Origin: Polytrichum commune
Taxonomy: Eukaryota > Streptophyta > Polytrichopsida > Polytrichales > Polytrichaceae
NCBI GenBank assembly: GCA_950295325.1
Contig: OX485803.1
Coordinates: 39,137,554 to 39,201,553 of the forward strand
Direction of reading: 5' to 3'
Length of the DNA stretch: 64,000 nt
Shown in pieces: positions 23,336 through 33,915 of the stretch. The notes beneath the pieces were generated by a model. That model searched no databases and had not been told where the DNA came from. It saw nothing but the letters and a program-made list of their open reading frames with translations. Both the position numbers and the translations under genes were made by a program. How positions within the stretch are numbered: the first letter of the stretch is position 1; each line of letters opens with the position of its first letter.

Positions 23336-24459
23336 TGAGTTTATTGAGCACAAGTTTTGGGAATGTGTTCAAGCTAAGCATGAGTGCGGATGGTCCTTCC
23401 ACATCATATGTGAGTTCAATGGGGGTGGTGGTGAGCAACTTTGACTGGAAACAAGCTTTCTTTGGTAAAAGCTTTAGGAATTATATTTTTCCAAGTAGCA
23501 TGACATTTGGCATCCTCTTCCCTCACATCACTTCATGGTCGATCTAGATTGAGAGAAACAACATATTTTTTCAACTATATATCCTTGCACACTACTAAAC
23601 ATAACAATGTTCAATCACTATCAACCATTCCATTCCATTAATATTAGTGCATTGCTTCACCTAAGTTTTTCAACATGAATATGCCAGTGCAACAAACTGC
23701 TGATGTTATGAATTTTAACTACATTCTTCAGGGCAAATTGATCATGGTTGGTAAGACGTATGGGTTCGGACCTCAAGTACACATGGTTGGTAACTTTCCA
23801 ATGGGGGGTGGGGTTGGTTGTATGTTACTTGGTCTCTTGGTTTTCTAATGTGGGGTGTGGCATGCTTGAGGGACCCGCCTCTGCTCAAAGTGGGGGTCTT
23901 TTCTTGATTTTATCCATGCTTGACGTTGACTTGTTGGCCTCCATCTAAGAAGAAGAAGAAGAAGAAGAGGATTCCATGTCTCTTCAGGCACCACATAGGC
24001 CCTCCCTATTGTTCTTAACTAATTGTATTTAGAATGGTTGATATAGTTTGATCACATAGTCTAGTCTCATTTTGACACGTGTCTTACTACATTTTGACAC
24101 ATGCCCATTCTTAACTACAACATTGCCAAACACCACTCACACATATGTGTCCCAATAACAAGGTTGACCACATGATTCCCACTTACCTTATATATATACA
24201 TGGAAATTTCTTTCTATACACTTGGCGACACGTGTAGAAATGTTTTATGAGAGACATGGCTTTTCCTCATGTAAGGCACTAGTGCAAATAGAGGCTCTTT
24301 AATTAAGACACTTGGTCACCTTGTCAAATGAGCATGGTCCTTCTAATTGGGTGTTGGAGCTATTGTATCGGTTTAGGCAAGTTGTTATTTATTGCCATAT
24401 ATTGTTGTAAGTTGATTATTGTGTTCACTCATTTTATGGCTAGGGGTGGTGTTTCGCGT
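23336..24459. other. Intergenic DNA with a repeat fragment
   Basis: The part at 23590-23720 resembles the arms at 4560-4637 and 5460-5555. A GAA array lies at about 23947-23970. No gene recognised; open frames of 66-85 codons have no domains. Confidence 0.4.
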
Positions 24460-24467
24460 CCGAGGCC

Positions 24468-24860
24468 CAGTGTCCAAGATTGAAGCCCTCGTATGAGTTT
24501 CATTTTGAAGGGCTCTCAAATTTCAACCCTTCAGTGGAAGGGCCGGTTCAAATCCAAGACGTCAATCCAAAGAATATAAGAATGAAATACAAAACTTGTA
24601 TTAAACTTGTGTATGAATTATACGGTACATGTTTTTAGTACAATGTGAAGAACTAAGAATCAACCATGTAACTCCACTTCTTGTAGTGACAATACCCTAC
24701 TCTTGTTAGTTCTTATGGCGGGCAGATTGTATTGAGGACTTCAAGTGATGTCTTCACTTTCAATTTGGGGTTGCGTTTTGAAGGGCTATTTTGAGAGAGG
24801 TATATTTTGAAGGGCCAAATCGCGTTTGAAGGGCATTGAAGACTTCAATCTTGAACACCG
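24468..24860. mobile_element. hAT-type MITE (393 bp)
   Basis: Starts CAGTGTCCAAGATTGAAG and ends as the inverse of CGGTGTTCAAGATTGAAG. Flanked by an 8-bp direct repeat with one mismatch: CCGAGGCC (24460-24467) and TCGAGGCC (24861-24868). CAGTG-type ends with 8-bp duplications are the hAT signature. Several GAAGGGC words repeat inside. Non-coding. Confidence 0.75.
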
Positions 24861-24868
24861 TCGAGGCC

Positions 24869-25218
24869 CCCCCGCCTCCCCTCGGTGAGGGCCCGCTTGT
24901 TTGTATTTATTTATTTATTTATTTATAAATTACACATTTGACGTTGGCTTTGTTGGCCTTCTGTCTCATAAATTAAAAAATAAAATTAATTAATTATGGC
25001 CAGGTCCAACTCTGGCTTTTTGTAAGCCTTCCCTTTCTGACATATCCGCATGTGTTGCTCCACTACCTATACATCAATGTTGCTATCGCCTTTTTACCCA
25101 ACATTGTGTCCATCTTCCAGATTATACTACTGTAGTGTACCATGGTGGCAGGAGGTTTCCTTTACCCTCTATATACAGATCCCATATTTGCCTAGTGTAT
25201 AAAGATTTGGTCATGCAA
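24869..25218. other. Intergenic DNA
   Basis: Contains an ATTT array at about 24904-24926. No gene recognised. Confidence 0.4.
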
Positions 25219-25602
25219 CTACACTAAATATGTTATTTAGTGTCATATGGTATTTTATGTCACTATGTAACTTTTCGGTTGACGATTCTCATGAATAAGT
25301 TTAGAAATACTATCATGGATGATGGATGAGTTAATCCATTGGCCAAACCCCTACCTTCTCTTGTGAGCAACTTGTGATGAAATATTGTCATGGATGATTG
25401 AAATTTGGATGAAACATCACTTGGCAAGTGTCAGTAATTACAACACAACAAATCGTTAATCCCCCCACCATATTTTTTTTAAAAGGAATGATAAATAATG
25501 TTGGGTTAACATTTAGTGTTGGTGACACTATACTGCGGCTTAGTATTAGTATTGAGCAAGACTATTAGAATTGGTGACATTAAATATCATATTTAGTGTA
25601 AC
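25219..25602. mobile_element. CTACAC-family MITE (about 384 bp)
   Basis: The left end CTACACTAAATATGTTATTT continues to AGTGTCATA. The right end is the inverse, GGTGACATTAAATATCATAT followed by TTAGTGTAA. Each terminus is itself near-palindromic (ACACTAAATAT/ATATTTAGTGT). The ends fit a TA target. Non-coding. Confidence 0.75.
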
Positions 25603-25798
25603 TTGCTTTACTCTTCATGAAAATCACTGTACAATTGGGTACAAGTGCCCTTCCAAGGCTAAATATAAACCACCCGGACTTACCTCAAACCATCCATGAC
25701 TCACCCACCTAGACTTACCTCAAGTAATTGGACCATAGGCAACTAAGTTTCATCATTATCCAATGTTTAAACTAACACATGTCCGAGTGAACATGCAT

Positions 25799-26042
25799 AA
25801 ATAATTAAATAAATAACCAATGTCGGACAATCTGACGTGATTTTGAGTCCATTGGCTTTACCGTGCTCAAGAATCCTCTTAGTACATGATGGGGTTTACT
25901 GCCTACCTTGTGGTGGATGGGCTATTGGCTTCCTACTTATTTAGCTAGTTTTTCCCAGCAAGTAGAGAGAAGATTTCACAACGGAAATCGAACTGCCAAC
26001 CACTCCACTATCACCTGGAAGTTTAAGGTCATCTCGGACCCA
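25799..26042 (-). mobile_element. tRNA-derived SINE, copy 1
   Basis: Exact 13-bp target-site duplication AGTGAACATGCAT at 25786-25798 and 26043-26055. Read on the minus strand, the element starts near a GATAGTGGAGTGGTTGG box, has an internal promoter B-box-like AGTTCGATTTCC, and ends in a T/A-rich tail (TTATTTATTTAATTATTT). The layout and the segment CCAxxAGCCCATCCACxACAAG resemble plant Au-type SINEs as I remember them. Compared with copy 2 this copy lacks about 28 bp between the two promoter boxes. An 88-codon + frame crossing it is fortuitous. Confidence 0.82.
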
Positions 26043-26253
26043 AGTGAACATGCATGTTGTTCTTACACAATTGATATTGCTAATGTCAAATCCCATAATG
26101 CAATGATGCTATAAACATGACATCCATAACCTACATCTATTTATTTTCTTCAAGTAATTTGTGGTAATTGATCCACTGAAGCCTTCTCAATTATGTGCCC
26201 CTATGAGTTTCCGTCAGGTGGTCTTGAGCTCCTTCCACAATCATTGCCTCTTA

Positions 26254-27046
26254 GGGCCACTTCACACATGAGACTAAGAGCCCGTGACCATTACACTTCA
26301 AGCACTCTCATTAGTGGAAAAGGCGGAGCCAGTCCAAGTTCGCTTCACACTACGCGTGAGGGACCAATGTGGTATGTAAATGCAAGATGGATGCAAAGTC
26401 TACATGGATTCCTACATGGCATCAAATGAATCATGTTTCATGGTCACTTGGATTATTTTCAAAAACCACTTCTTGGAGGTAGGCCTAACACAAAACTGGG
26501 AGACCATGACATTCTGAATGCTTACAACCCTTTGTTTATTCTCATTTACCATGTGTGAGGACCCGCATGAATAGAAAGTCAATGAAATAGCATTTGGTTG
26601 AGGGCCCGGCTCGGGGTTCACTGGCGAAAATCGTAGAACAACGTGTGATAAAAAAATAGGGTCCAATATATTCATTGTAGATAAATTTTGTAAAAAATGT
26701 ACATGTAAAATAGGGGATTTTAAAATAGTGAAACATGTTTACATGTAAAATACCATCACATATAATAATTTTCAGGGTTTTTACATGTAAAATACCATCA
26801 CCTTATGATCTTTTGTGCAAGGTAAATAACCCCCCCAATAAATAGGTCCCGAACGCATGTGTATGCAAAATATAAGAGGGAGTGAACCCCCCGAGGGGCC
26901 CGGTCATATATAGCTTCACACTGCACTTGAAGATCCGTGACCACACTACATGATTTTGGAGGTGTGTCGGGACAGCCTTTGGGCACTTTCTTTTGGGCTC
27001 TCACAATTTCATGGTCATGGCTCTTGGCTCGTGTGTGAAGTAGGCC
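26254..27046. mobile_element. Tourist-like MITE, copy C, with an insertion
   Basis: Left end GGGCCACTTCACACATGAG; right end inverse with GTAGGCC. Flanked by TTA on both sides (26251-26253 and 27047-27049). The interior aligns with copy A throughout, except for a 286-bp insertion at 26610-26895. Removing the insertion leaves about 500 bp, the normal family length. Confidence 0.87.
26610..26895. mobile_element. CTCGGGG-family element, copy 2 (inside Tourist copy C)
   Basis: Starts CTCGGGGTTCACT, ends AGTGAACCCCCCGAG. Exact 8-bp duplication GGGCCCGG at 26602-26609 and 26896-26903. Copy A of the host MITE gives the empty site (gagggtttggtcacatatg), confirming a clean insertion. Inside, TTTACATGTAAAATACCATCA repeats two to three times in part. 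Non-coding. Confidence 0.9.
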
Positions 27047-27049
27047 TTA

Positions 27050-27660
27050 GAACGCTCCTCTCCACTTCGGACTCTTCCAAACTTATCATAGACTATTTTT
27101 TCTCATCCACTATATGCTTGCTCATAGCCTCTTTTTGTATGACCACACTCCATGGCAAATTTACCACCTTCATGAACAAAAAATTACTTGCGTGGATGTC
27201 TTTTAGTCAGATCTTCTTATGAATTCATTGCCCCCCCCCCCCAACCTCAATAAATAGTCTAAATGTCTTACTTGATGCGGAAGTATGCACCCTTCGACTA
27301 AGGATGGCTCCCTCACACCCATTTGTGCAAGCCAAAAACCCGATTGGGTCCCTTGTCACACTACAAACGCCATTCCTTTCCTTTGGAAACCCATGATCTT
27401 TTCATCACTATTTTCATTGTTTACATGTGAGGCACCACTACTATGGAGCTCAACATACGCACTCTATACAAATTGGCCTTCAATGTGTTCCCTCCCCATT
27501 CACCAAACATTCGACCACGCTCCCCTTTCACGGTGATTCCGGAAACATTGGTAATATGCCCACTAGACCACACTACTCCCTTTGATCTATGTGTGATTTC
27601 CATGTGTCCACATAGAGTTGTATGACTTGGATCTCCTAAAAGGGGGTGATGACAACCTCA
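27050..27660. other. Intergenic DNA
   Basis: No gene recognised. A C-run of about 13 lies at 27231-27242. Frames of 60-90 codons on both strands have no domain. Confidence 0.35.
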
Positions 27661-27886
27661 CTACATTTTTTTGTCTCGTTAGTGTGGGTTACCATTCGGA
27701 GTTACGCGTTGCTATAAATTTTCACCAACATTATCGTTTTTTACCAACTGATTTATTTATCATATTCTTTAGCATACATACTAACAACTCATGCTATTTG
27801 GGTAAATACATGATACTCTTAGTAAAATGTTATAGCAATGCATAACCCCGAATGGTAACCCACACCAATTAGATAAAGTTGTGTAG
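27661..27886. mobile_element. MITE of the CTACAC family (foldback), copy 2
   Basis: Same layout as 4231-4448: CTACAT/GTGTAG ends, T-rich spacer, then GTTAGTGTGGGTTACCATT and TTGCTATAA in inverted pairs. 226 bp. The two copies share ends and arms but differ in the loop. Confidence 0.78.
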
Positions 27887-27949
27887 TTCATATGCCACTA
27901 TAAATTTCTTGATTTTTGTGTCAAAACCACTTGTCTAGGGGTGGAAAAG

Positions 27950-28173
27950 CTACACCAAATATGATATTCAGTGTCACGCATTGCTTGGGTTCATATACTG
28001 CTATATATTTTTATTACTGATGTAATTTTTTGATCAAGTAAAGTTTTTGATGTTCTATAATGTCCAAACAACCAATATACCATTTGTTGGTAAAAAAAAC
28101 ACATATACATTACATTGTTATAGCATTCGTAATTCCAAATAGTAAGTGACACTAACTATCATATTTAGTGTAG
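27950..28173. mobile_element. CTACAC-family MITE (224 bp)
   Basis: Left CTACACCAAATATGATATTC, right inverse CTACACTAAATATGATAGTT, both going on to AGTGTCAC. The interior has GTTTTTGATGTTCTATAATG and CCAACAA-type blocks shared with the decayed copy at 8231-8392. Non-coding. Confidence 0.78.
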
Positions 28174-28492
28174 TTCCGTCTCTTTTGTCCCGTATAGCTC
28201 TAACATAACATGCCTGTCACCCTCATATTGCTGGGCACAATTCTCCCAAACCATATTCATCGTTGTCAAATTGCCTTCATAGCCCACACTTCACATTCTC
28301 ACTTATTGTGAATGCTGGAATTTTTATATATAAGTTGCCTAACTTACCTCATCGTCCTCGATGTTGATGTTAAATTCCTTAAATTTTTTTTATATATAAA
28401 TGGATGCTATCCTCTTCACCTATATATGCTCATTATACGGGTCCGAGCTCCTCCCTCCACCACCTCTCTTGCCGTCCATTCATCTTTACTAG
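28174..28492. other. Intergenic DNA
   Basis: No feature recognised; a 65-codon + frame is AT-rich and without domains. Confidence 0.35.
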
Positions 28493-28503
28493 ATTCCCAC
28501 AAT

Positions 28504-28768
28504 AATTAACTAATTAATTAAATAACATCGGGCAATCCGACGTGAATTTAAGCATGTTGGCCCTACCTTGCTCAAGAGTCCTCTTGGTGTAGGGTGTGGT
28601 TTACTGCCTATCTTGTAGTGGGTGGGCTCTTGGCTTCCTACCTACCTAGCTAGTTTTTCCTGTCAAGCAGAGAGGAGATTTCATAGCGGGAATCAAACCG
28701 CCAACCACTTCATTTAGAAATGGGAAGCTCTCCACTATCACCTGGTAGTTTAGGATCATCTCGGACAA
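28504..28768 (-). mobile_element. tRNA-derived SINE, copy 2
   Basis: Exact 11-bp target duplication ATTCCCACAAT at 28493-28503 and 28769-28779. Read on the minus strand it has GATAGTGGAGAGCTTCCCA (A-box region), about 25 bp later GGCGGTTTGATTCCC (B box; the canonical form is GGTTCGAnTCC), a body shared with copy 1 (AAACTAGCTA..TAGGAAGCCAA), and a tail of TTATTTAATTAATTAG. The preserved A-to-B spacing makes this the better promoter copy. No coding capacity; such elements move with LINE enzymes. Confidence 0.85.
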
Positions 28769-28966
28769 ATTCCCACAATTTCCTCCTCACATGAGCATTC
28801 AAAGACATAAATTCAATGCAAAATCCCAGAGCCTCCATCCACATAAATCCCTTCGCCATGGATCCTTCCGGCTTAACCTTGTTTTGGTCATAGCCCTTTG
28901 ATATGCCGAGGTGCCTTCCTAGGGGACAACACTCATCGGGCCGCACATCGTAAATTTATCTATTGA

Positions 28967-29491
28967 GGGCCGGTTTATGCCATGGACCATGACACTATCC
29001 CAAGGCCTTGTAAAATCTGTGATTGTACGGTGAACTTGTCCCGGGACCACTTCGGTTTACACCGAGGAAGAAATGTCAAAGAGACCATGGAGTTCAAGGT
29101 CCCCAAAAGACATATGTTGAGGCCTACATTTATCCATTGACATAGTCTAATGGGTTTTGCGGTGGGAGAGGTAAAAGAGGTGCTCTGGTAGAAAAAGGCG
29201 TCCTTGGCAATAAAAAATATTGTTACAATTATTTTTAATGAAATTTCTTTTGGAGAAGAGAAGATGAAGATAAGAGAAGGCAAAAGAATGGTCAAACTCG
29301 ATCTTCTTCTCTCTTTTTTCTTTCCAAACTGCCCTTTTTGGACACATATTTGAAAATGAGCACATTCACTTTTTGATGTATGGTCATTCCTCTTGGTCCA
29401 CATTTGGTTTACACCTAGTGAGAAGCCTAGAAGCTTTGCAAAAAGGCCATCTTCCACGGTCCCACTTCATGGTCCATGGTGTCAACCGCCC
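28967..29491. mobile_element. GGGCCGGTTTA-ended MITE, copy 1 (525 bp)
   Basis: Left GGGCCGGTTTATGCCATGG, right inverse of GGGCGGTTGACACCATGG. Subterminal ACCATGA pairs are kept. TAA lies at the right (29492-29494) and TGA at the left, so the target duplication is probably a mutated TAA. A 160-codon minus frame inside is not kept in copy 2 (30510-31050) and is not a gene. Confidence 0.75.
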
Positions 29492-29494
29492 TAA

Positions 29495-30506
29495 GTGCAT
29501 GACTATATGCTCCATGTTATAAATAAGGATGTTGGCAAAACATGCCTCAAGTTTGCCTAAAGTCTCCACTACTTAGAGTTGTAAGCTCAAAGTTGTCTAT
29601 GACTTTGGCACATATTCTTGCAAAACACTTCCCGGATCTAATAGTTGTTGGTTCTTTAGGCAGAAGGTAGAAGATGCTTCACACACACATACGGCTAGAA
29701 TTTGTTACATCACCATCCAAGGTAAGGTAAATCATGTAATTGTAGACCATTTTGTTTGTCTTTCTCTACTTGGTCGGCTAAACTAGACCCATAGCTAGTG
29801 GGTGTCCTAATTTTCTTACTATCAAGTCCCCCCCCCCCTCCCCCCCAAAAAATCCGTGCTCAAGCTTACGAAGTCACATAAGGCGCACTTGGCTTTAAAC
29901 AAATTCCCATTCTCAAATGTAAATCATGCATTACCCGAACCTCCCACAAATCACGCATGCTCTCTCTCTCTCTCTCTAAACTATCCTTCTCTTTCATTAT
30001 AACTCTAAATCACAAGTCATGCACGATTTTCTACATGCATTATATCCAAATATGGTGGACCGCCGGCAATCCATGTAACAACAACAACAAACATAAAAAA
30101 ATCAGTATGCACCGCTTTCCCATAAACCCTACTCTAATCATCAAACACTTTTATACTTCGGGCAAGAATTTATTTTATCAAGAGACCAATGCGTGCCTTC
30201 CAATTTGGTAACAAAAACAATGAATGGCACATGATTTACACTGGGAAGCCGTCATTGGGCCTATTAGGTCCACCATTAACTTATGTTTCCAATATTCTTC
30301 TCTCGACAGGGTCCACCTTAAACGGTATGGAATCGCATAGCATTCCTTCAGTGCTTCTCATATCTCAATGAGATTGCCACGTCAGCCCTAATTGGATGAT
30401 CCAACGGCAACCACGTTTGGTGTTGCCTGCCATACACAACCTCCCTTCATGACTTTGGCGATCGATTTGGTATTCCGGACCCACATATTGGGCATGTTGC
30501 ATGTCC
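29495..30506. other. Intergenic DNA
   Basis: C-runs around 29828-29846 and a CT array at 29959-29978. No gene recognised; open frames are below 85 codons and without domains. Confidence 0.35.
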
Positions 30507-30509
30507 TAA

Positions 30510-31050
30510 ATGCCCTTTCCACACACATTCTGGTCCAGCTTCCATGGTTTGATCTCTTAAAAAACCAATGTACAAAGTCTTTGGGTTCCTCTCTGATTGT
30601 GAACTGTATGTGAATCAAGAAGAATGACCATGCACTCAAAAAGTGAATGTGCTCATTTTTTTGATATATGCCCAAAGAAGGCGGTTTTGAAAAAATAAAG
30701 TAAAATAAAGTTTGACCTATTTTCTTATCTTCTCTTGTGGTCATCTTCTCTTCCCCCCCCCCCCCCAAAAAAAAATTTCAAAAAATTATTATGACAACAT
30801 TTCTCTGCCATGGGCCCTTGTCTTTTTCTACAAGAGCACCTCTTTTGCCTCTCCCAGTGCAAAACCCGTTGGACCATGTCAGTGGATAATGTAGGCCTTA
30901 AAATATGTATTTTGGGGACCTCAAACTTCGTGGTCACTCTGACATTTTTCCTTGGTGTAAACTAAAGTGGTCCCGGGACGAGTTGGACAACCAATCACAA
31001 ATTTTACAAGACCTTGGGACGACTTCATGGCCCATGGTGTAAACAACCCC
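30510..31050. mobile_element. GGGCCGGTTTA-ended MITE, copy 2 (inverted)
   Basis: The reverse complement aligns with 28967-29491 over most of its length: GTTTACACCATGGxCCATGA, CCCAAGGTCTTGTAAAAT, CAAAAGAGGTGCTCT, GAGCACATTCACTTTTTGA. The right end is clean with TAA at 31051-31053; the left terminus is diverged (ATGCCCTTTCC) with TAA at 30507-30509. It contains a C-run of about 14 near 30753-30766. Confidence 0.7.
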
Positions 31051-31053
31051 TAA

Positions 31054-31366
31054 GTAAAAAGACTCTTCCCATGCTGCATCAAAACACATGCCCCTGGGGC
31101 TCCAACACTCAAACAACTCCCCCATCCATTATGTATTCAAACCAATACCATGTTATAGGTTGATGGTTTAATCATCTCAATTGAATCCCACTAGAGTAAT
31201 TTCAGGGTTTGGAAGCTAATTACGATGTTGAAACAACTTTCAATACTAATATATTATGGGACCGACATTGGCAAAGGCCCACTTTCCCCACTCACACCAA
31301 GGCCATTTTATTTCCATGTAACTTCCTATAGTTAATGAAATGTTTCAACCATAATCAATGTGAAAC
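31054..31366. other. Intergenic DNA
   Basis: Nothing recognised. Confidence 0.3.
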
Positions 31367-31730
31367 TGGGCTATATTTGTCCAACTCCGGTATAAATAAT
31401 GTTGCAGTATTCATTTGAACCTCAAAGACTTGAATCTTCAAATGTTGATGTGGCCCATTTCAAGGCTACCTAACATCATGCGAATGGGTCAAGGCTTTGA
31501 CTATCATTGGACTTTGGTTAATGAAGCTTGAGACTCATGGAAATCTTTAGGAAATTGGGCTACATTTGTCCAACTTCAACCGTAGTCTACATAATGCTAT
31601 TCATTTGAATATCAAATGTTGATGTGGATTCCGAGACTATTGTTATATGGAAGGGTCAAGGCTTAACCATCATTGGACTTTGGTAGATGAAGCTTGATAT
31701 TCATGGGAATCAAGCCATTTTGTAAGGTGT
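31367..31730 (+). repeat. Tandem duplication, unit about 189 bp
   Basis: Two units begin GGGCTAtATTTGTCCAACT (31368) and GGGCTACATTTGTCCAACT (about 31557). Both then give CATTTGAA, AAATGTTGATGTGG, GGGTCAAGGCTT and ATCATTGGACTTTGGT with AATGAAGCTTGA or GATGAAGCTTGA. No coding frame. Confidence 0.7.
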
Positions 31731-31998
31731 ACATAGTTTTATCATATTTGGTGTCACGTACACTACTTGCAAAGGGCCTAACTAGATGTCTTGTAGACCT
31801 TGAGTAACATAGGCATACACCTTAAGACCATTATCGAACATACTCATGCCAAGATATTAATCAACACACTTGAATGTCAAGCGTCATGAGGTGACACTAA
31901 TGGTGAAGTTTGGATCGTTAGTGTAACCTAGCATACGCCTCAAAAAAGAGTAAGTGACACTATTCTGCATGTGACACTAAATATCATAAATGGTGTAG
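31731..31998. mobile_element. CTACAC-family element, long variant, copy 2
   Basis: The left end is degraded (ATAGTTTTATCATATTTGGT); the right end is clean (inverse of CTACACCATTTATGATATTT). The interior aligns with 22976-23335. Non-coding. Confidence 0.65.
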
Positions 31999-32620
31999 TC
32001 CTGTTAAGAATATGCTACAAATGACACCTGGAAAACACAATGATATTGTATTACTTTTCCAAGATTGATAGGCTTGGGAAACTACTCTACATTGATATAG
32101 TTGTGCAATTAGGTTGCCGCAACACTAATTTATTGGCATTCCACACTATTTGGATTATTTACTACCACATCATAATTATTTCATTTATTTTTGAGTAGCT
32201 ATATGCATGAAAGGTATAACTTATTGTGATCCGGTTTTGACTCAATGTAATTTGCATGGGTAAATAGGCAGGCAACCTATTCGCAAAGGCGACCTATTTG
32301 CACACACCAGTGTATAAATTTGAAAGCCATCTCCATGACCATTAAGATGATTACAATACTCTCAGTTCAAGGAAGTAGAGTGCAAAAACGCATAGCCCTT
32401 AGAGCGTCCCCACCAGGCTGGGTACATGGCAGGTGAACGCCACTCCGGGTATATCGATGCCGGGGCCGCCAAGTCCCAACGTCCACCAGTCACCGCTATC
32501 TGGTAAAAGGGTCCCGGGGCGGGCATTTCAGAGGAGTTCATTGGGTATTTTCGCCTCAGGTACCGAGCTTCCCACGCCAACGCCATCACCCATATTTCCT
32601 TTCTTTGGATTTATTCTACT

Positions 32621-33915
32621 ATGTCAGCAAGGGGAGAAGATGTGGCTGCAACGGGTGGGAAGACAAAGAAGGGCAGGTGCTTCTGCTCGGAGGAGGAAGA
32701 ACAGTGTTGCAGGAGCTTCATGCACACTTCCACAGACTCTAGGAGAGGGAGAGGGCAGAAGAATGCGGCCTTTTGGACATATGTTGCTCTACACTATGCA
32801 AGGCACAAACCAGAGGGAGGAGTAGATTGTCCTGCTAGGTCTTTGGAGACAAAGTGGAGTGATTTAAAGGCTGTTGTGGCCAAGTTCACTGGTTGCTATT
32901 GGACAATCAAAGATCTTGATGAGAGTGGGAAAACAAAGGATGATATTGTATTGGATGCTATGAACTTGTACAAACAAAAATGTGGGAAGGCATTTGTTCT
33001 TAAACATTGCTGGTTGTTGTTAAAAATTATCCTCGTTTTGCAACAATCTTCACGGGCAAGCGTAAGGCTGGAGGGTACAATGTGCATGCTCCAAACCAGT
33101 TGCCAATTGATCGTCATGATGTTGTCTCCCCTAATGGTGATGTTCTCCCCACCGAATCAGCACCTGCACAGATTCGGCCCCAAAGTGCTAAGTATTCCAA
33201 GGTTGAGCACCTAAACACTGAGGTGAAAGAGCAAGTTTTGTGTGCTAATGCAAAAACAACCATTGATTTTGTTGTTGTTACATTGAAGAAAGCTGAGCAA
33301 ATCGCTCAGCAAAACACATTTAGTTTGTTTACACTCGAGGATAAACTCATTACTTGTGACCTCGCTCGGCAGTGGCTCCGCCTCCGCAGGACCCAAGAAC
33401 TTGCGAAGCTAAAGGCCGAGGTTGTTGCCGATGCTGCCGCCGAGGTTGCTGCCTCCAACGTGCTTGCTCCTCCCCCGGTTGGAGTCTGCTCCTCCCCTAG
33501 CAACATGACTCCTTCGTGTGATCAGCAGACGCCTCCTTCGATCTCACTTGCACTTGCACTTGCACTTGCACCTGCACCAAAACAACACCAATGGTTAGGG
33601 TTTGCAGATTTGAACGCTGATGTTGTTGATGTTGTCGATGACGATGATTGTGTCGAGTTAGACTGCGATGATGAATCAATTGACATCTTTGGGGATTGTC
33701 GATATGATGTGGTGCCGTTGAGGGACATGAGGAGGGCAACTGATCTCAATTGCTTTGGGAATGACTTCGCCCAAACAACTTTGGATCGGGAGGAAGACAC
33801 CACAATCATCCTCAATTCAGAAGTGAGTGACTTCCAAATTAACCCTCCCCCCTCACAATGTCGACGCCTCTCTATAGATCCTCATGATATGCATTATGCT
33901 CATGTCCAGTTTTAG
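32621..33915 (+). pseudogene. Harbinger ORF1: Myb/SANT-like DNA-binding protein, frameshifted
   Basis: In PIF/Harbinger elements the ORF1 protein binds the element ends and helps bring the transposase into the nucleus (family knowledge). Residues 15-95 fit the trihelix/Myb-like fold common to plant ORF1s: an acidic CSEEEEQCC start, FWTYVALHYAR (51-61), KWSDLKAVVAKFTGCYW (78-94). The frame then shifts at an A5 run (33022-33026), where one added base would continue HCWLLLK into NYPRF, the conserved start of the region shared with NAM-associated C-terminal domains. The second frame (to 33915) holds a coiled-coil-prone QLAKLKAE-type segment, a (LA)n run from a CTTGCA hexanucleotide repeat (33547-33572), and an acidic tail. 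Start ATG 32621 is chosen because the sequence before it is compositionally non-coding. The single lesion could be decay or a homopolymer assembly error. Confidence 0.8.

Noticed and set aside
24530-24560. tRNA-like GGTTCAAATCC box
   Set aside because: No acceptor stem, anticodon arm or correctly spaced A box; it lies inside the hAT-type MITE.
28975-29457. 160-codon minus-strand frame
   Set aside because: It lies wholly within a MITE and is not kept in the second copy at 30510-31050.
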